Shown here: one piece after another, positions 11,216 to 24,500 of the stretch
How the letters are laid out: each line of letters opens with the position of its first letter
Position numbering within the stretch: position 1 is the first letter of the stretch
Assembly (NCBI GenBank): GCA_026874595.1
Contig: CM049317.1
Location: 21,464,882-21,528,881 of the forward strand
Direction: 5' to 3'
DNA from: Sipunculus nudus
Taxonomy: Eukaryota > Annelida > Sipuncula > Golfingiida > Sipunculidae
DNA: 64,000 nucleotides
The notes under the pieces: model-generated
The model's input: only the letters and a program-made list of their open reading frames with translations
Databases searched by the model: none
What the model was told of the DNA's origin: nothing
Translations under genes and position numbers: made by a program

Positions 11216-14200
11216 CTATCTACGGACATTTACGGGCAGTCCCTTGAAAATTTACTTTTTATGATCATATGTTTATTTTTCTCAATTTCGTACACCACTC
11301 TTCTGTGAATAAAAGTTGGTTATCGAGGAACGGGGCTTCCGAAACACTCCAGTATTGCGGGCAGAGCGACAGGCGAGCCTAGCGCAAACGCGGAAAACTA
11401 ACTCCGTTGTACTTTTATCTTTGGTTAGGCGAAGCTTTATAGCTTGTGCAGTGTGCATGGCCATCAAACGTCAACAGTGGCTTCCCTGACATGCCGCGAC
11501 GGGTACTGGGGTGACTGTTGAGGTACTGGGTTTGAAAATTACGGGCGTATTGGCCCTGTCTGTTATAGCAGGCAAGATTTAGGGTAGCGCTTTCAAAATG
11601 ATTGTGTGCCCCTCTAACAATGTAGCGGAAGCCTGCCACCAAAACGTCGAGTTTTTAATTAATTGAAGACGTTGGGCCCCTAGCAATTATAATAATAGGC
11701 CCGAGTGTCAAGTTGTCATGGCTACTGAAAATTGGAGTAAACATCACTTTTTTTTTTTAACATGTACATGCATACGGATTTAGTGACAATGGGGTACAGG
11801 TCATATAAAGTAAACACCACAAGCTAATCTGTTACCCCAGTCAGACCGGCCTTTCCTCATGCACCTAATTCAACACCATTTAATGAATGCGAAATCAAAC
11901 TCAATAGAACTGCTTTATAATTGCTCTCGAATCGCTGTCAGATTATTGTTATATATATTGTTGATTTATTCAGTTATTATTCTGTTATCATTCTTATTAT
12001 TATTGGGTTATTACCAGAAAGATAGCAGGTGATTACAGGTGGCATCACCTGTAGCTTATTCTGTGTATTAGTCACATGGTCGACATGTATGCATTATTTC
12101 AGGATAATAGCTGTAGCGGCTGTTGACATATTTGGTAACAGACAGCGGACGCCGCACCATCGAAAAATGGATTTCAACTTCAGCGTTTCAGCTCACTTGC
12201 TAGTCCAATAAAACCTCCCTCTCACACAAAGACACACATTCATAAAAAGAATTAACATACGTACTTAATAATTCAGATATTTTATTTGCTCAAAAAGTAA
12301 GCTTTGATAAGTAGTCCCTCTCTCCCTCTTTATACCACCAACCATCTTTGGCGCTCAAAATGAAAGGCACTGTACTTTTTTCAATGTGTGCCGTTTTCTC
12401 GCCTAATGAAAGAAGAACTCGCAGCCCTGTAAATAACTCGCGACAGAACCAATCGAGGTTCGTATCATACTGCAATGTAACCTTAATAACATATACAAAG
12501 GTATTTAAACACAACAAATACATCTACATTGACCTTTTAGTGAACAAGAGAATTTAAACTTGAGAATCTATTAATAAGATTCCGAGCGGTTAATCTAAAT
12601 CGAGGCTGCAAACGAACTAATACCGTTACACGATTTCGCTACGTTACATAAGAGGTAGAAAGTCACGTGAGACCTAATACATACTCCCAAACTTGTATCA
12701 TGCGGTATTTGCCATGGTATAATACAAAACGAGTCTTTACATGCGAAAATGTGTGATTCACACGATCTCGCTATGTCAGAGGAATTTTCTGAGACCTGAC
12801 ACCAGTTACTATACTGGTATTCTCCGCTAAGTGTACCATGGATTAATACAGCGGGGTATCAGTCTAACCAGATACAAACTTTCAAGACTTGTTCCATGCT
12901 CATTTACATGGGAAACAAGTCTATAGGCTAAGAGTCTTGTGTACCCGTTTCGTGAGATCACTAACGATACATTGCACGATACACTGAGGTTGTTAAGTAT
13001 TTGGTACTAATTATCTGGTCAAAATAAAGTAAACATAAAGCCTGGATAGGAAAACAAAACACACTGAGGTATTTTTCATGTGGTCCAGTAATTCAAATTG
13101 GCATTACAATATCAGTCTGGTCCAGAGAATGTGTTAATGCTTTAAACAACCTACACTCTGCTGCTTTTGACTTTACATTAGTCATATAAGCATGCAAACA
13201 GAAAACAAGCTGCAGAAACACCCCATTGTTCGTCCTCTCAATTAACAATTCTTAGCACCATATATTTTAAATGAAATATGACCTAGAAATTCAAAAGCAA
13301 CTTCCTACATAAGATTTCTAAACGTCAACCTCTAATATAACTAACATAAGCCTGCCTTTAAAAATTGTAGTTGTAAAAGCTGGCCCTTGGCTTTTTGAAT
13401 ATTTCATATCATGTAAATTTTAAATGGGTTATGTAACTTATCCATACAGTAACCACCATTATTTCATTTGCCAATGAAATATTGACTCAACAATTGGGAT
13501 ATGGCACGCACATATCACAAAGTAACAAAACAATAAAATATGACACAATACCATCACGCAAGTACATATATATTACATCACTGCCGGGGTGAAAAGCACG
13601 TATAAATTACATCATTGCCGGGGCGAAAGGTGTAGACTGGGCCCCTGTCTTAAATCCAGACTTGTGAGTGTTAAAGTGAACTTTTAATTTCCTGAAGCAA
13701 CAAATGAGACGAAGCACATGTCTATATTTCTTTGTCTTCCACCTTGTCACACTTTCTCCATCATTTTAATTTTCAGTTTAGACCGAATAGGAGAATAGTC
13801 TCATCAACATAAGACTATTAATTTTAATCCTCAAAGCAAAGTAAACTCATTAACATCCTTAAAGAAATCATTTAGGATCTGAAATGCATTGTGCCTCATA
13901 CCAAAGATGATACAATTTATCATAGTCTTTTCCAATAAGTAAATGTAACATTCCATGATATTCAATATGATCTGTACTTAACACCATTTAATGAATAATG
14001 TGACTAATGTTGAATGTAAATGAATTTAAAAAAAGTTTTAAAACCTTCGAAACATCATTATAAAATTCCTTTTCAAACTTTGATCCATCAATTAATGCTT
14101 TACTTAAAACACAAAAACACAAACAGACATCTGGAGATCGACTGCTATTTGTGAAAAGATCTTATTCACATATAATCACAAAGATTGCGACATGATGGTG

Positions 14201-14560
14201 ATAAATATATTAGATATCCTTTAAAAGGTTTATAAAAATGTATATTTTGGTTTATGTAACATGTTACTGTCCTTGCAGTGTTCTTAGGGTCACTTTAGAA
14301 AAAGGAATCACTTTTCTATTAACAGAACACGTGATAAATGGTAATAAAAGAAAAAATAATTTCTAATGCTCTTACTAGTATTCATGGCACAAGAATACTG
14401 GAATAACAGTCCTGGATTCATTGACCACAATATTGTAAACTTTTTGCATTTTCTTTGGTAACACACCAAAAAGTAACAATCATAATCCAATTAAAGCAAT
14501 TTGCCCCAATTTGCCATACCTCAAACAGCTAAGGGCTGTGTTATTAGCACCTTTTAAATA
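11216..14560. other. Non-coding stretch
   Basis: No supported gene. Slightly GC-richer around 11290-11660, where an open frame on the minus strand shows no recognisable domain. At 13570-13635 a phrase (ATTACATCA.TGCCGGGG.GAAA) is repeated twice. Otherwise AT-rich. Confidence 0.5.
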
Positions 14561-14564
14561 TAAA

Positions 14565-14565
14565 C

Positions 14566-14644
<79 letters not shown>
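14565..14644. repeat. (AT)n microsatellite
   Basis: Nearly pure AT dinucleotide run with one GTGT interruption near 14608. Confidence 0.95.
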
Positions 14645-14650
<6 letters not shown>

Positions 14651-14724
14651 TTATCATTCCCTGATTCTAAATTGAGCATATATCAGTTTTGTTGTCCTTG
14701 ATAACCATATAAAATTAGCAGTTA

Positions 14725-15060
14725 GGCCAAAAAAAATAAAAGGTATGGTTCTCAGGCACCGCCCGCATCAACTTTAAACCACCGCATCAAAAATTTTTAT
14801 TTTGATTTTTAATTGAAACTTACCAATTTTGAGCTGCAGCCGCTTGGACATTTCTTTTGAGAAGATAAAAATCATACAATTTCCTTTGTTATAAGTGCTT
14901 TTATTTGTTTAGCAAAATAAATCTGATTTTATCATGCTTTTCCCTTATCATTTGACATTTTTATCGAAACATACAAAAAAATTAAAAACAAAAAAACGCC
15001 CGCCCGCATTGATTTCTGAAAAAAAGTGCCTGAGAACCATTCCTTTTTTTTATTTTGGCC
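14725..15060. mobile_element. MITE with about 36-bp terminal inverted repeats
   Basis: The left end starts GGCCAAAAAAAATAAAAGGT and continues ATGGTTCTCAGGCAC; the right end is GTGCCTGAGAACCAT followed by a T-rich run and TTTTGGCC. The ends are inverted copies of each other over about 36 bp, with small differences in the A/T run. The 336-bp element has no coding capacity. CCGCCCGCATC just inside the left end and CGCCCGCCCGCATT inside the right are direct rather than inverted copies. A one-ended relative lies at about 49700-49840. Confidence 0.7.
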
Positions 15061-15654
15061 TTAGCCAATGTTATAATGCCCTCAAATGTCGACCTGACTA
15101 GTTGACTTAATTTAGACTATAGACAGAGCTTTGTGCAAAAACGTCTGATGAATCATGGATGTTTATATCTGATGAGTTAGTATACATGTTCATTTGGACT
15201 TTCAACTTTCCTGTGGTTGGCTGAAATCACATCATATTTCCACCCTGAAAAATGTTCCACAATCTGCCAGTAGGGGGCTCTGGTTAACATGCAGGATCAG
15301 AAGACACTTTCACAGACATTGCATTTATTATTTGTGCTATCTCAGATTTGATGGCAAAGGAAATCCCAAATTATAAACTGAAAAATATAGGACATTAGTG
15401 AATTAGAGTTTCTGACTTATTTTCCACATATTTTTGGTTAGATGAACCATTTGTGCATTTCCCTGTACAGCTGGAGATTAATTATTTTAAAAACATGACT
15501 AAATTAATATTGCAACTGAGAAATAATACAACTGTATTACATTTTATGACCATTGAATTATACTTGATTCAACCATGTTTCAAATTGTGGCTGACGTGGG
15601 GAAGCATCTGTTTACTTGGATAAGGAAAAAAATTCAGATCACATCTTAAAATGA

Positions 15655-15726
<72 letters not shown>

Positions 15727-15730
15727 ATAT
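15655..15730. repeat. (AT)n microsatellite
   Basis: Long AT dinucleotide run, slightly interrupted (TTTATATAT near the end). Confidence 0.95.
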
Positions 15731-15861
15731 GGTTCCAAGGAAAACTGATAGTGTAACATAAAGTTAACTCTTTGATAAAAACAATATTAATAACCTTTCG
15801 CCTTAAACCCTATTTAAAAAGACTAGTGAACATCAGTGGTAAAATATCTTAACTGTGACTT

Positions 15862-15863
<2 letters not shown>

Positions 15864-15935
<72 letters not shown>
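15864..15935. repeat. (AT)n microsatellite
   Basis: About 35 AT dinucleotides. It gives a spurious open frame coding (YI)n. Confidence 0.95.
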
Positions 15936-15936
<1 letters not shown>

Positions 15937-17878
15937 TAATAATATGAAACAAAAAGTACAAGATAGGAATATTATTGAAGTCAATGCAGGGATAATTAAC
16001 CATAATCCCTTAACTATAAGCTTTCATGTCACTTGTGTAATGAAATACTGAAAATACTTTTGAAGTATGTATATTGATAATTATTCACCAAAATAAGTGC
16101 TTTGGCAACCCGTACTGGTGACGGAGTACATAACTCGGGGGATATCTAACAATAAAAAGTATAATCATGATTCATCACCAAATGCAGACTATTACACAAA
16201 ACTGACTTTACCCACTGACAAATAGCATCTATGAATCCTTCCAGTCTATATTTGTATATGCAGTGTTTACTATATGTGAGAAAAGTAATATGAAGGGTAT
16301 ACTAGACAGATACAGTTAACTATAACGTAACTTACACAACAACAAAGACCATACACAGGTCTGTATTTCATGTATTGGGTGGCATGATGTGTGTGAGAAC
16401 TTATACTCACTAACAAGTGTTCATATTTTGAGAGAATACGACAAGGTAACAATCTCATATACAGCAACAGACAGTTAACTAAAGTAAAAAGTTTCTTCTG
16501 GACAGAGTAGGAGTAATCTCATATGCCATATGACCTCACAGACACAACAGAATACACCTCAGTATTCCTAAAGAATAAAACTTCCATTATGTATTTTAGC
16601 ACAAGCTCTCAGTACACTCAGTACACTGACAGCAATGAAGCATAACAGAAAAATATGTACTCCTACTCCCCTATCAAGCTACACATGTATAAATATTTGT
16701 TTTTTTTTTCCATGCTCTAAGTGTCTGTGCATCTAAAAAAGCTTCAAACTAATTAAACTAATTAAAAGAATAATAAGTTGTGTTAACAGTGCTTACTCTG
16801 GTCATGATACATGATCATAAACAGTAACAGCCACCCCACCCCCCACCCCCCAAAAAAAAAAACACCTTGCATAAAGATATCATGAACTTTCAGTGCAGAT
16901 ATTAGCTTAGCATCCACTCTGCCCTTTTCCTTCAGACTCACCAGACCCAAGTTATATTTTATCGACACCTATTACAACAATTATAAAATTGACATTAGAA
17001 AAAATTACATCCCAGATATTTTAACATCAGCAAACAGTACCTTAAGAGTACATAAAACAAATTTTTTTATGGAGTGGGACTAGACGATAACATTTTGACT
17101 TTTGCTTTGGGTGTATAACCTTCCTGAAATATATACCATTGTCTTCAATAATCTGCATGACTATAAAGTCAACTGGTCATGTTCACTTTGCATATCCAAA
17201 ACAGACAAATAATTATGGATGACTTGCATTGAATTATAATCTTTTTTAACATGATTATGATCATATGTATGATTTTCTGTTCAGCTCAGTTTGCTTCATA
17301 AATCAAAATGTTTCTGTAATTTCATCAATAACCTAGGAGTTTTCCATACTTACAAACTTTCAGATGAATTTATACACTGCAGTATATGTTTTTAATTCAA
17401 ATATGCATTATTGCTTCATTTATATCTGCTAAGATTCAGTATTACACTGTGTATTCTGTCCAACTGATCATACAACTGACCCATAATCATCATACTCCTG
17501 AATTTACCCATGATGCAACAGCACCTTACTGTCTATCCTGACACAAATTAGGAGGACACCACAGACAGATCTGATACATCTAAACTCTGTTCCACAAACC
17601 TGTGTCCACATATTGTTTTCAGGATAATAATCATAAAACCTATTATTTTTATATAACTAATAGTTAACTACACCTAGGATAGTTACTTAATCTGACATGA
17701 AATAAATGTTAATTAAATCAAAAGACACATTTAATATGAAACTGTATCAAGTGTTACCTGGGCCACATTTTTTGGGAATGTTTACCTTACACCATCCAAT
17801 CAGCTGCTGTCAACTGTGGCCTTTTCTGTGGCCTTTTCTGAATGTCTCCTTACAGAAAACTTTGTAGCTGTATAAAAA
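15936..17878. other. Region downstream of SHMT; no gene seen
   Basis: AT-rich sequence with only short incidental frames. C-rich and A-rich tracts lie at 16833-16862. The 3' untranslated part of SHMT may reach into the right-hand part, but I could not place a polyadenylation signal on the minus strand with confidence; ATTAAA variants (TTTAAT on the plus strand) occur near 17390 and 17730. Confidence 0.4.
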
Positions 17879-18311
17879 ACAAGCAAATTCAAGGAATTTA
17901 TGTCCCCCGCTTCCGCCTTCAAGTTATAACGTGTGTGGTGACTTAGAACAAATATTTTTAACCTCACTCAAAAGATGGCAGCACCTGGCAGTTACTGCAA
18001 AAAAATTCAAGTATTTTTGTCCACCACTTGCAACACCTGTTGGTGTTAAGAGAAACTATATGTGCTGATTCATCATATAAAAATGAAATATCATATTGTA
18101 TTATTATCTCGTGAGACAGACACTCAAAAACCAATTCAAACCAAGGTAAGCATGAGAGCTATCAATGACCAAAATTTGAAAGGAATTGGATAAAATTTAG
18201 GAAAGTTATTGCACAGAAACAGAAACCTGACAGACAGACAGACAGAGGGACAGACAGACAAACCCAAATCAATGTGCCCTGTTTCTTCCAAGGAAGCGGG
18301 AGACAAAAAAA
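17879..18311 (+). mobile_element. Hairpin-tailed non-autonomous repeat with a (GACA)n tract
   Basis: The left side has TTATGTCCCCCGCTTCC (about 17898-17914) and the right end has GGAAGCGGGAGACAAAAAA, imperfect inverted copies. The right copy also folds locally (TGTTTC.TTCC-AA-GGAA.GAGACA) into a terminal hairpin. A GACAGACAGACA tract at 18227-18265 lies just inside the hairpin. It sits about 100 bp past the SHMT stop codon, so it probably lies in the 3' untranslated region, antisense to the transcript. Confidence 0.55.
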
Positions 18312-18414
18312 TCCCCAGAACCATGTGAACACCAGTGTTGGTACAGAGTTTAGTACTGGCTACTCAGAAGCTGCCATCTTTGAATCATGGCGTGATGATG
18401 GATGTTTGTTCTGT

Positions 18415-18542
18415 TTAATGGTCTTTGAAGCCTGGGAGAGGAAATGTGCTGGCGAACGCTTTGACTTCTTCTTTCAAAGCATCAAGTTTCTGACGTGTCC
18501 CTTCATCACTTGCCAGATAAGCCTTAAATTCCTTCATATTAC
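18415..18542 (-). CDS. SHMT2: SHMT coding exon 11 (last)
   Basis: 128 bp (445-486 and TAA at 18417-18415). It encodes the C-terminal helix ending FPLPGFKDH, which matches the usual FP-PGF ending of SHMT. Acceptor TTTACAG. Confidence 0.95.
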
Positions 18543-21500
18543 CTGTAAAAAAAATAATAATCACACTGGCTGCCGTGAGTGGGAATGAAATCTTGTACTG
18601 CATTCACTAATTAGTTTTATTTTTATTCATTTTTCATTCTTTAACATTTATCTCTGTCAAACTGAGGTTTCATGGTATAATTTTAGTCCGTGATGTTTAA
18701 TAATTATGAGTTTCCTTTATTATTTTATATAATATTTTTATTTAATTTAACCATATTGCCATATTCACCACATTGTAAAGTGACCATATTTAAATGTCTC
18801 TCACAGATATATTATTTATGGTACAGGGTACTAAGGTAGACCAGCTCAAATTGAGCTGTTCTTTTATAACCCTGTATAAATATCACATTAATAAATAATT
18901 AATATGAGATCTCTCACACAGAGTTCTAACTTATAATAGGATCAGATGTTTAATACAGATCCTTTATTGTTTACTGCCTGCTGACTGACCTGTTTTGCCC
19001 TTGATATCCAGTCCTATCTGTACTGCCTTGTCAATCAATTCTACCACCATCTCAAAGTCAGTTTCTTTAAATCCTCGAGAGGTCAAGGCCGGGGCACCTG
19101 ACAAACAGAGAACATCTCACTATTACATTGACATAATTAGAGATGCATGGATCTATTTTCTCTGGCCATGCCACAAAGAATGAACATATGTTGTGATTGC
19201 TTAGATCATTTTAAGTAAATATTTTAAACAAAGTGAAATTCGCTGACAGACAAAAATCCTTCCCATGCAAGAAACAGTACCTCTGATGCTCTAGTTAGTA
19301 AAAGTAGGACAAAACTAGATGTGTCGGAACGACACGAATGCCCCCGCCTGGGGCAAATAAGAAACATTTGTAAAATTTTGAAAAATTTTTTAAGTTCAGG
19401 AGGTGTCGTATGGTCAAAAGTAGGTCAACAAGGGCAAAATGCAAACTCGATCTGTAACGGGTCATTATCAAGCAACACACCAAAAATCATGCCAGTATAT
19501 GCAGGCATAGTGAAAAAAAGTCCATACATGTGCATTTTCCATAAAAATTTCTGTATTTCATGAAATTTTCTATGTTTAGGAGCCATAAAACAATCAAAAG
19601 TAGGTCAACCGGGACGAAACGCGAATTCGATCAGTAACTGTCATTATCTGCCCACACATAAAAAATTTGGGTTGGTATCTGCAGGCATTGAGGAAAAAAA
19701 GTCAGTACATATGCATTTGTTATGAAAATTTCTTTTCATGAAACTTTCTATGTTCAGGAGCAGTCAAATGGTCAAAAATGGTCAACTGGGACAAAACAAG
19801 AACTCGATCTGTAACTGGTCATTATCTACCTACACACCAAAAATCAGGCCCCCATCTGCAGGCACTGCGAAAAAAAGTCCATACATGTGCATTTTTTTAT
19901 GAATTTTTCTAGGTTAGAGCACCGTCAAACGGTCAAAAGTAGGTCAACTGGGACGAAACTCAAACTCAATCTGTAACTGGTCAATATCTGCCCACACACC
20001 AAAAATCAGGACAATATCTGCAGGCATTGCGAAAAAATGTCCGTACATGTGTATTTGTCATAAAATTTCATATTTTTCATGAAATTTTCTATGTTCAGGA
20101 GCCGTAAAACGGTCAAAAGTAGGTCAACCAGGACGAAACGCGAACTCAATCTGTAACTGGTCTATATCTGCCCACACACAAAAAATCAGGCCAATATCTG
20201 CAGGCATTGCGAAAAAAAGGCCGTACATGTGTATCTGTCATGAATATTTCTATTTTTCATGAAATTTTCTAAGTTTAGGAGCCGTAAAACAGTCAAAAGT
20301 AGGTCAACTGGGACAAAACGCGAACTCGATCTGTAACTGGTAATTATCTGCCTACACACCAAAAATCAGGCCAATATCTGCAGGCATTGCAAAAAAAGGT
20401 CTGTACATGTGTATTTGTCATGAAATTTCTATTTTTCATGAAATTTTCTAAGTTTAGGAGCCGTAAAACGGTCAATGTAGGTCAACTGGGACGAAAAGCG
20501 AACTCGATCTGTAACTGGTCTATATCTGCCCACACACCAAAAATCAGGCCAATATCTGCAGGCATTGCGAAAAAAAAGTCCGTACAACTGTTTGATTTCG
20601 GAATGACGGAATGACGGAAGGACGGAAGGACGGAATGACGGACATGGGTAAAACTATATGCCCCGGCCACTTTGTGGCAGGGGCATAAAAATAATAATCT
20701 ATTATCATAGATCACATTTTATGGTAGCTTGTCTATAGCTGCACCCTGACTTCACATGTCCCCAAGGAGCTATGGCTATAAATAGACATGTGGCCATAAA
20801 ATAAGGATCAACAGTATTTAATACATTTTGAAAAATTTAAACAATATATACTTAAATTATTAATTCTAACATACATTCCGCTGTGTTCCGCTGTGCTTCA
20901 TTTCTATCTTATATCAGATAGGGCTTGAAAAAATCAACACTCACCAAGCCTGAGACCACCAGGAGTGACTGCACTCTTGTCCCCCGGGCAAGTGTTCTTG
21001 TTGACAGTTATCATGGCCTCATCACACACTTTCTCTACCCGTGCTCCATCGATGCCCTTTGGCCTCAAGTCCACCAGCACCAAGTGATTGTCAGTGCCAC
21101 CTGGTGGAAACATCAAATATTAAGTTAGAACATCTTTTTCAATGGAGCTAGTAGTCAGCTACACTATAAGTATGCTTTATCAAGACTCTTTCTGTTTAGC
21201 ATGGACCATGTGGACACTATTGAGCTTATTCCATATTTTCTAACAAATAACAATTAATAAAACTGTTAATTTCATAAATTATTATAAGAACAACATATCT
21301 CATTTTATGCAGTATAATTTAATTACATTATTATTTATCACTGTCAGATGCCTACAAATAATCTATAACATTTTGCTTTGTTTTATTCACTCTGTTGTAT
21401 GATCAATTTTATTTTTTTAAATATTCATCTGAAATTTTATGTAAGCACTCTTAAAAGTTTCAAATTGAAAACAATATTTTAACAGGACCTACTTAATCCT

Positions 21501-24500
21501 ACAAAGAATTTCTATGATATTAAAGTACTTTAAAACACAACATTAACCACAGACAAACCTGAGACCAGCGTGTATCCTCGAGCGAGCAGAGCTTCGGCCA
21601 TTGCTTTAGAATTCCTGAGAGTTTGTTCCTGGTACTCCTTGAACTCCGGACGCTGAGCCTGCAGCATCGCCACGCCGACACCAGCAATCTGATGCTGATG
21701 GGGCCCACCCTGCAGTGCTGGGAACACCGCCCAGTTAATCCTCTTATCTAAATCGTACATAATTTCCTTCCCAGTTTTAGGGTGTACACTTCTTACACCC
21801 TTGCGGTAGAATATGAGGCCAGCCCTGCAGAAAAGAGAGTCAAATTTCATTGACCTTTTCTAAAGACCAAATACAAGTCAAGATAATATTTTTTAGGACC
21901 TCTCTGTTACAATTAAACATTTATTCTCTCTTTTTCATCCTTTTTTGAATGTAAATATTCTGATTCTGTGGCAGTTATTTCACCACAAACTCAACCAAAG
22001 CTTGTACATTTGGGGGACCTCCTGTCAGGTGTTCTAATAAGCTCAAGAGATCCTCAATTTTATCCTATGCCACCCAATAGTGGATCTGACATACTTCAAT
22101 TTATGGCTTACAACAGACTCACCCTGGAGAGTCAGCACATGCTTATCACACTAACTGACACCTCAGCACTCAAGTGATGTCACAAGCCCAACCCACAATC
22201 ATGGCAGGGGACTTCAAAATACCAGAGGACTCTACTGATATCTCTATTGGCTTTAATTTGACTGAACTGAACTGCACTGTAGAGCATTAGACTCAAGCGG
22301 AGAGGTAAGGTGCATATTGTCACATGGACAGACCTTAAATATAGGGTTATTTTTATCAGTGGAAAACAGAGCACCTGGCAAGTTGTTAACCATTAATGAC
22401 AAGCCTGACTGAAAAACATTAATTTGATTACTTGTACTTTTTGCAAACATGTTGCTAATTATGTCCCCTCACCTTGGACCACGTAGTGTTTTATGTGTTG
22501 TCGTGGTAACTACATCAGCATAATCAAACGGAGAAGGTACAACACCTGCTGCCACCAGACCCGAGATGTGAGCCATATCAGCCAACAGGTATGCCTTATG
22601 ATCATCACACACCTGTAATATATTTATCTCATATTTATAGACACACCATCTGTTAAAGGTTCATATTTTTTTGCAATAAAATTAGCTCATTTTGGATGTA
22701 TACAATAGCTTGCAGGCAAAACCATCCCAGCACATGGGCTAAATGTCTCACCTGTTTTATACTTTGTAATGGTTCTGTGTGTGAGTAAACACAGTCAACA
22801 TGTGTTTGTTTACCATAACAAGACTGCATGACAAGAGGTCCAATCTTGAACACATGTAATATTCCAAAACAAGTAGAGAAACATGGACGAAGAAAAACTG
22901 GCTGAAAGGCTGAAAAATTATTTTTGATTTGTGAAGTTGCCACCAGATGGCATGCCCACTATGTTTAGATTGCTGCATTGATTGAACCTGGTGCAAGTTT
23001 TTTCACTTGTGTACTGAGTAAGCAAAAGTTTTCAGTATGAAATGTAGGGAGATATTGTAATATTTTTGAAGTATACACTATCCTTCATATATACCTGTAC
23101 ATGAAAACACTTGAAGAGTAATCTTGTTTCTTGCTATGGAAATTTTAAAATAACTGATATGCACATGAAAACAAAATACTTAACAGATATATGTGGCATA
23201 CAAGTGACCTGTAAACCCACTCTTTTATGTATCATTACAAATAACTGAGTCTTTTTTTTAATACGCCAATTCTCAATAGGTGGCACTGTCTGCTGAATGA
23301 GGATAAAGATGATTGTGTGTCAATAATTAAATCCTAAAAGAGGACCCTGGATTTAATTTTTTACACAGGACAATGAATCCTGTGAATAGAGAAATCAGAA
23401 ATGTTGTGGTTTAAATCTTGTGGATCTGTCTTTATACGCAGAGTGGGTTCATATTTTGTACATTTTAAACTGAATCAGACCAATAGAATAAGAAAAAGTT
23501 TCAAGGCAGTTATATATCAACTTAATTTATCAATATTATTGAAGACTCGATAAACAAGCCATTTAATTTCTGATAATCGAAAAATATCAGTAGTGTAGTA
23601 TATATTAAGTGCTAAAACTATACCCTTTATTTGCCAAAACAGGTTTTGGGATAGTAGGGCATTGTCTGCAAAAACTATACCTTTTTTTTCTGCAATAATA
23701 GGGAGTACCCTTTATCTCCCATACCAGACCGGGAGGACAGGAGGGGCCCCCTAGTTGGAGATTAGGGAACCAGCAGGAGCAAAGGGTGTGCTGTGCACTT
23801 GCATCAGCGCTATGGACAGTAGCCAACACTACACAGCGCATCTAAGAAGTATGCTGGATAGGCTTAAATAACTAGATGAAACAAGAATTCTGAGAAAGCA
23901 GTCTACCGTAAAAGTCGTTGCAGAAGTCGCATCCTTATTACAAGTCGCACCCTGACTTTTAGGAACACCCTGGGGAATAGCCGTTCAAGTTTAGTTTCAG
24001 GAAAAGTCCATTATATAGGTCGCACCCAGACTTCAGAGGCGTCCCAACCACCTGATACATATGGAATTTGAGTATCATTCCTTGCGATGCAAGACTACAA
24101 CCAACGTCCCCGTAGTACTTATGTGGTTTATAAACTAGATAAACCATTTAAACAAAAATAATTGGACAACTTTAATACAATGCTTATATTTAAGGAATAA
24201 CAACAGAATCTTAACATAAAAAGTCGAGGTTCAATTGTCAGGCAAGATTGTACAGTGCCAAAGTCAGCTGCGTCGGATAACATTATGTGCTGTGAAACGA
24301 TGTCATTGTTGCCGTTTCTTACTAGGTTAAGTAACATTAGAATGCAAATATAAAGTTAAATGACTGTATTAATCATCTAAAAGAGTCTGAGGCAAAATAC
24401 TATCACAATCGAGCAACTCTTTAAATCGTTAAAGTTCGTCAAACGTAGGATGGATTCATTACACTGATTAGTTTGCGTACGCGTGACGAGTCCCAATCCG

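Noticed and set aside
15836-16051. Open frame with (YI)n
   Set aside because: Translation of an (AT)n microsatellite.
22653-22996. Two overlapping minus-strand frames in SHMT intron 6
   Set aside because: No homology recognised, AT-rich composition, and no need for an exon there because exons 6 and 7 join in frame.
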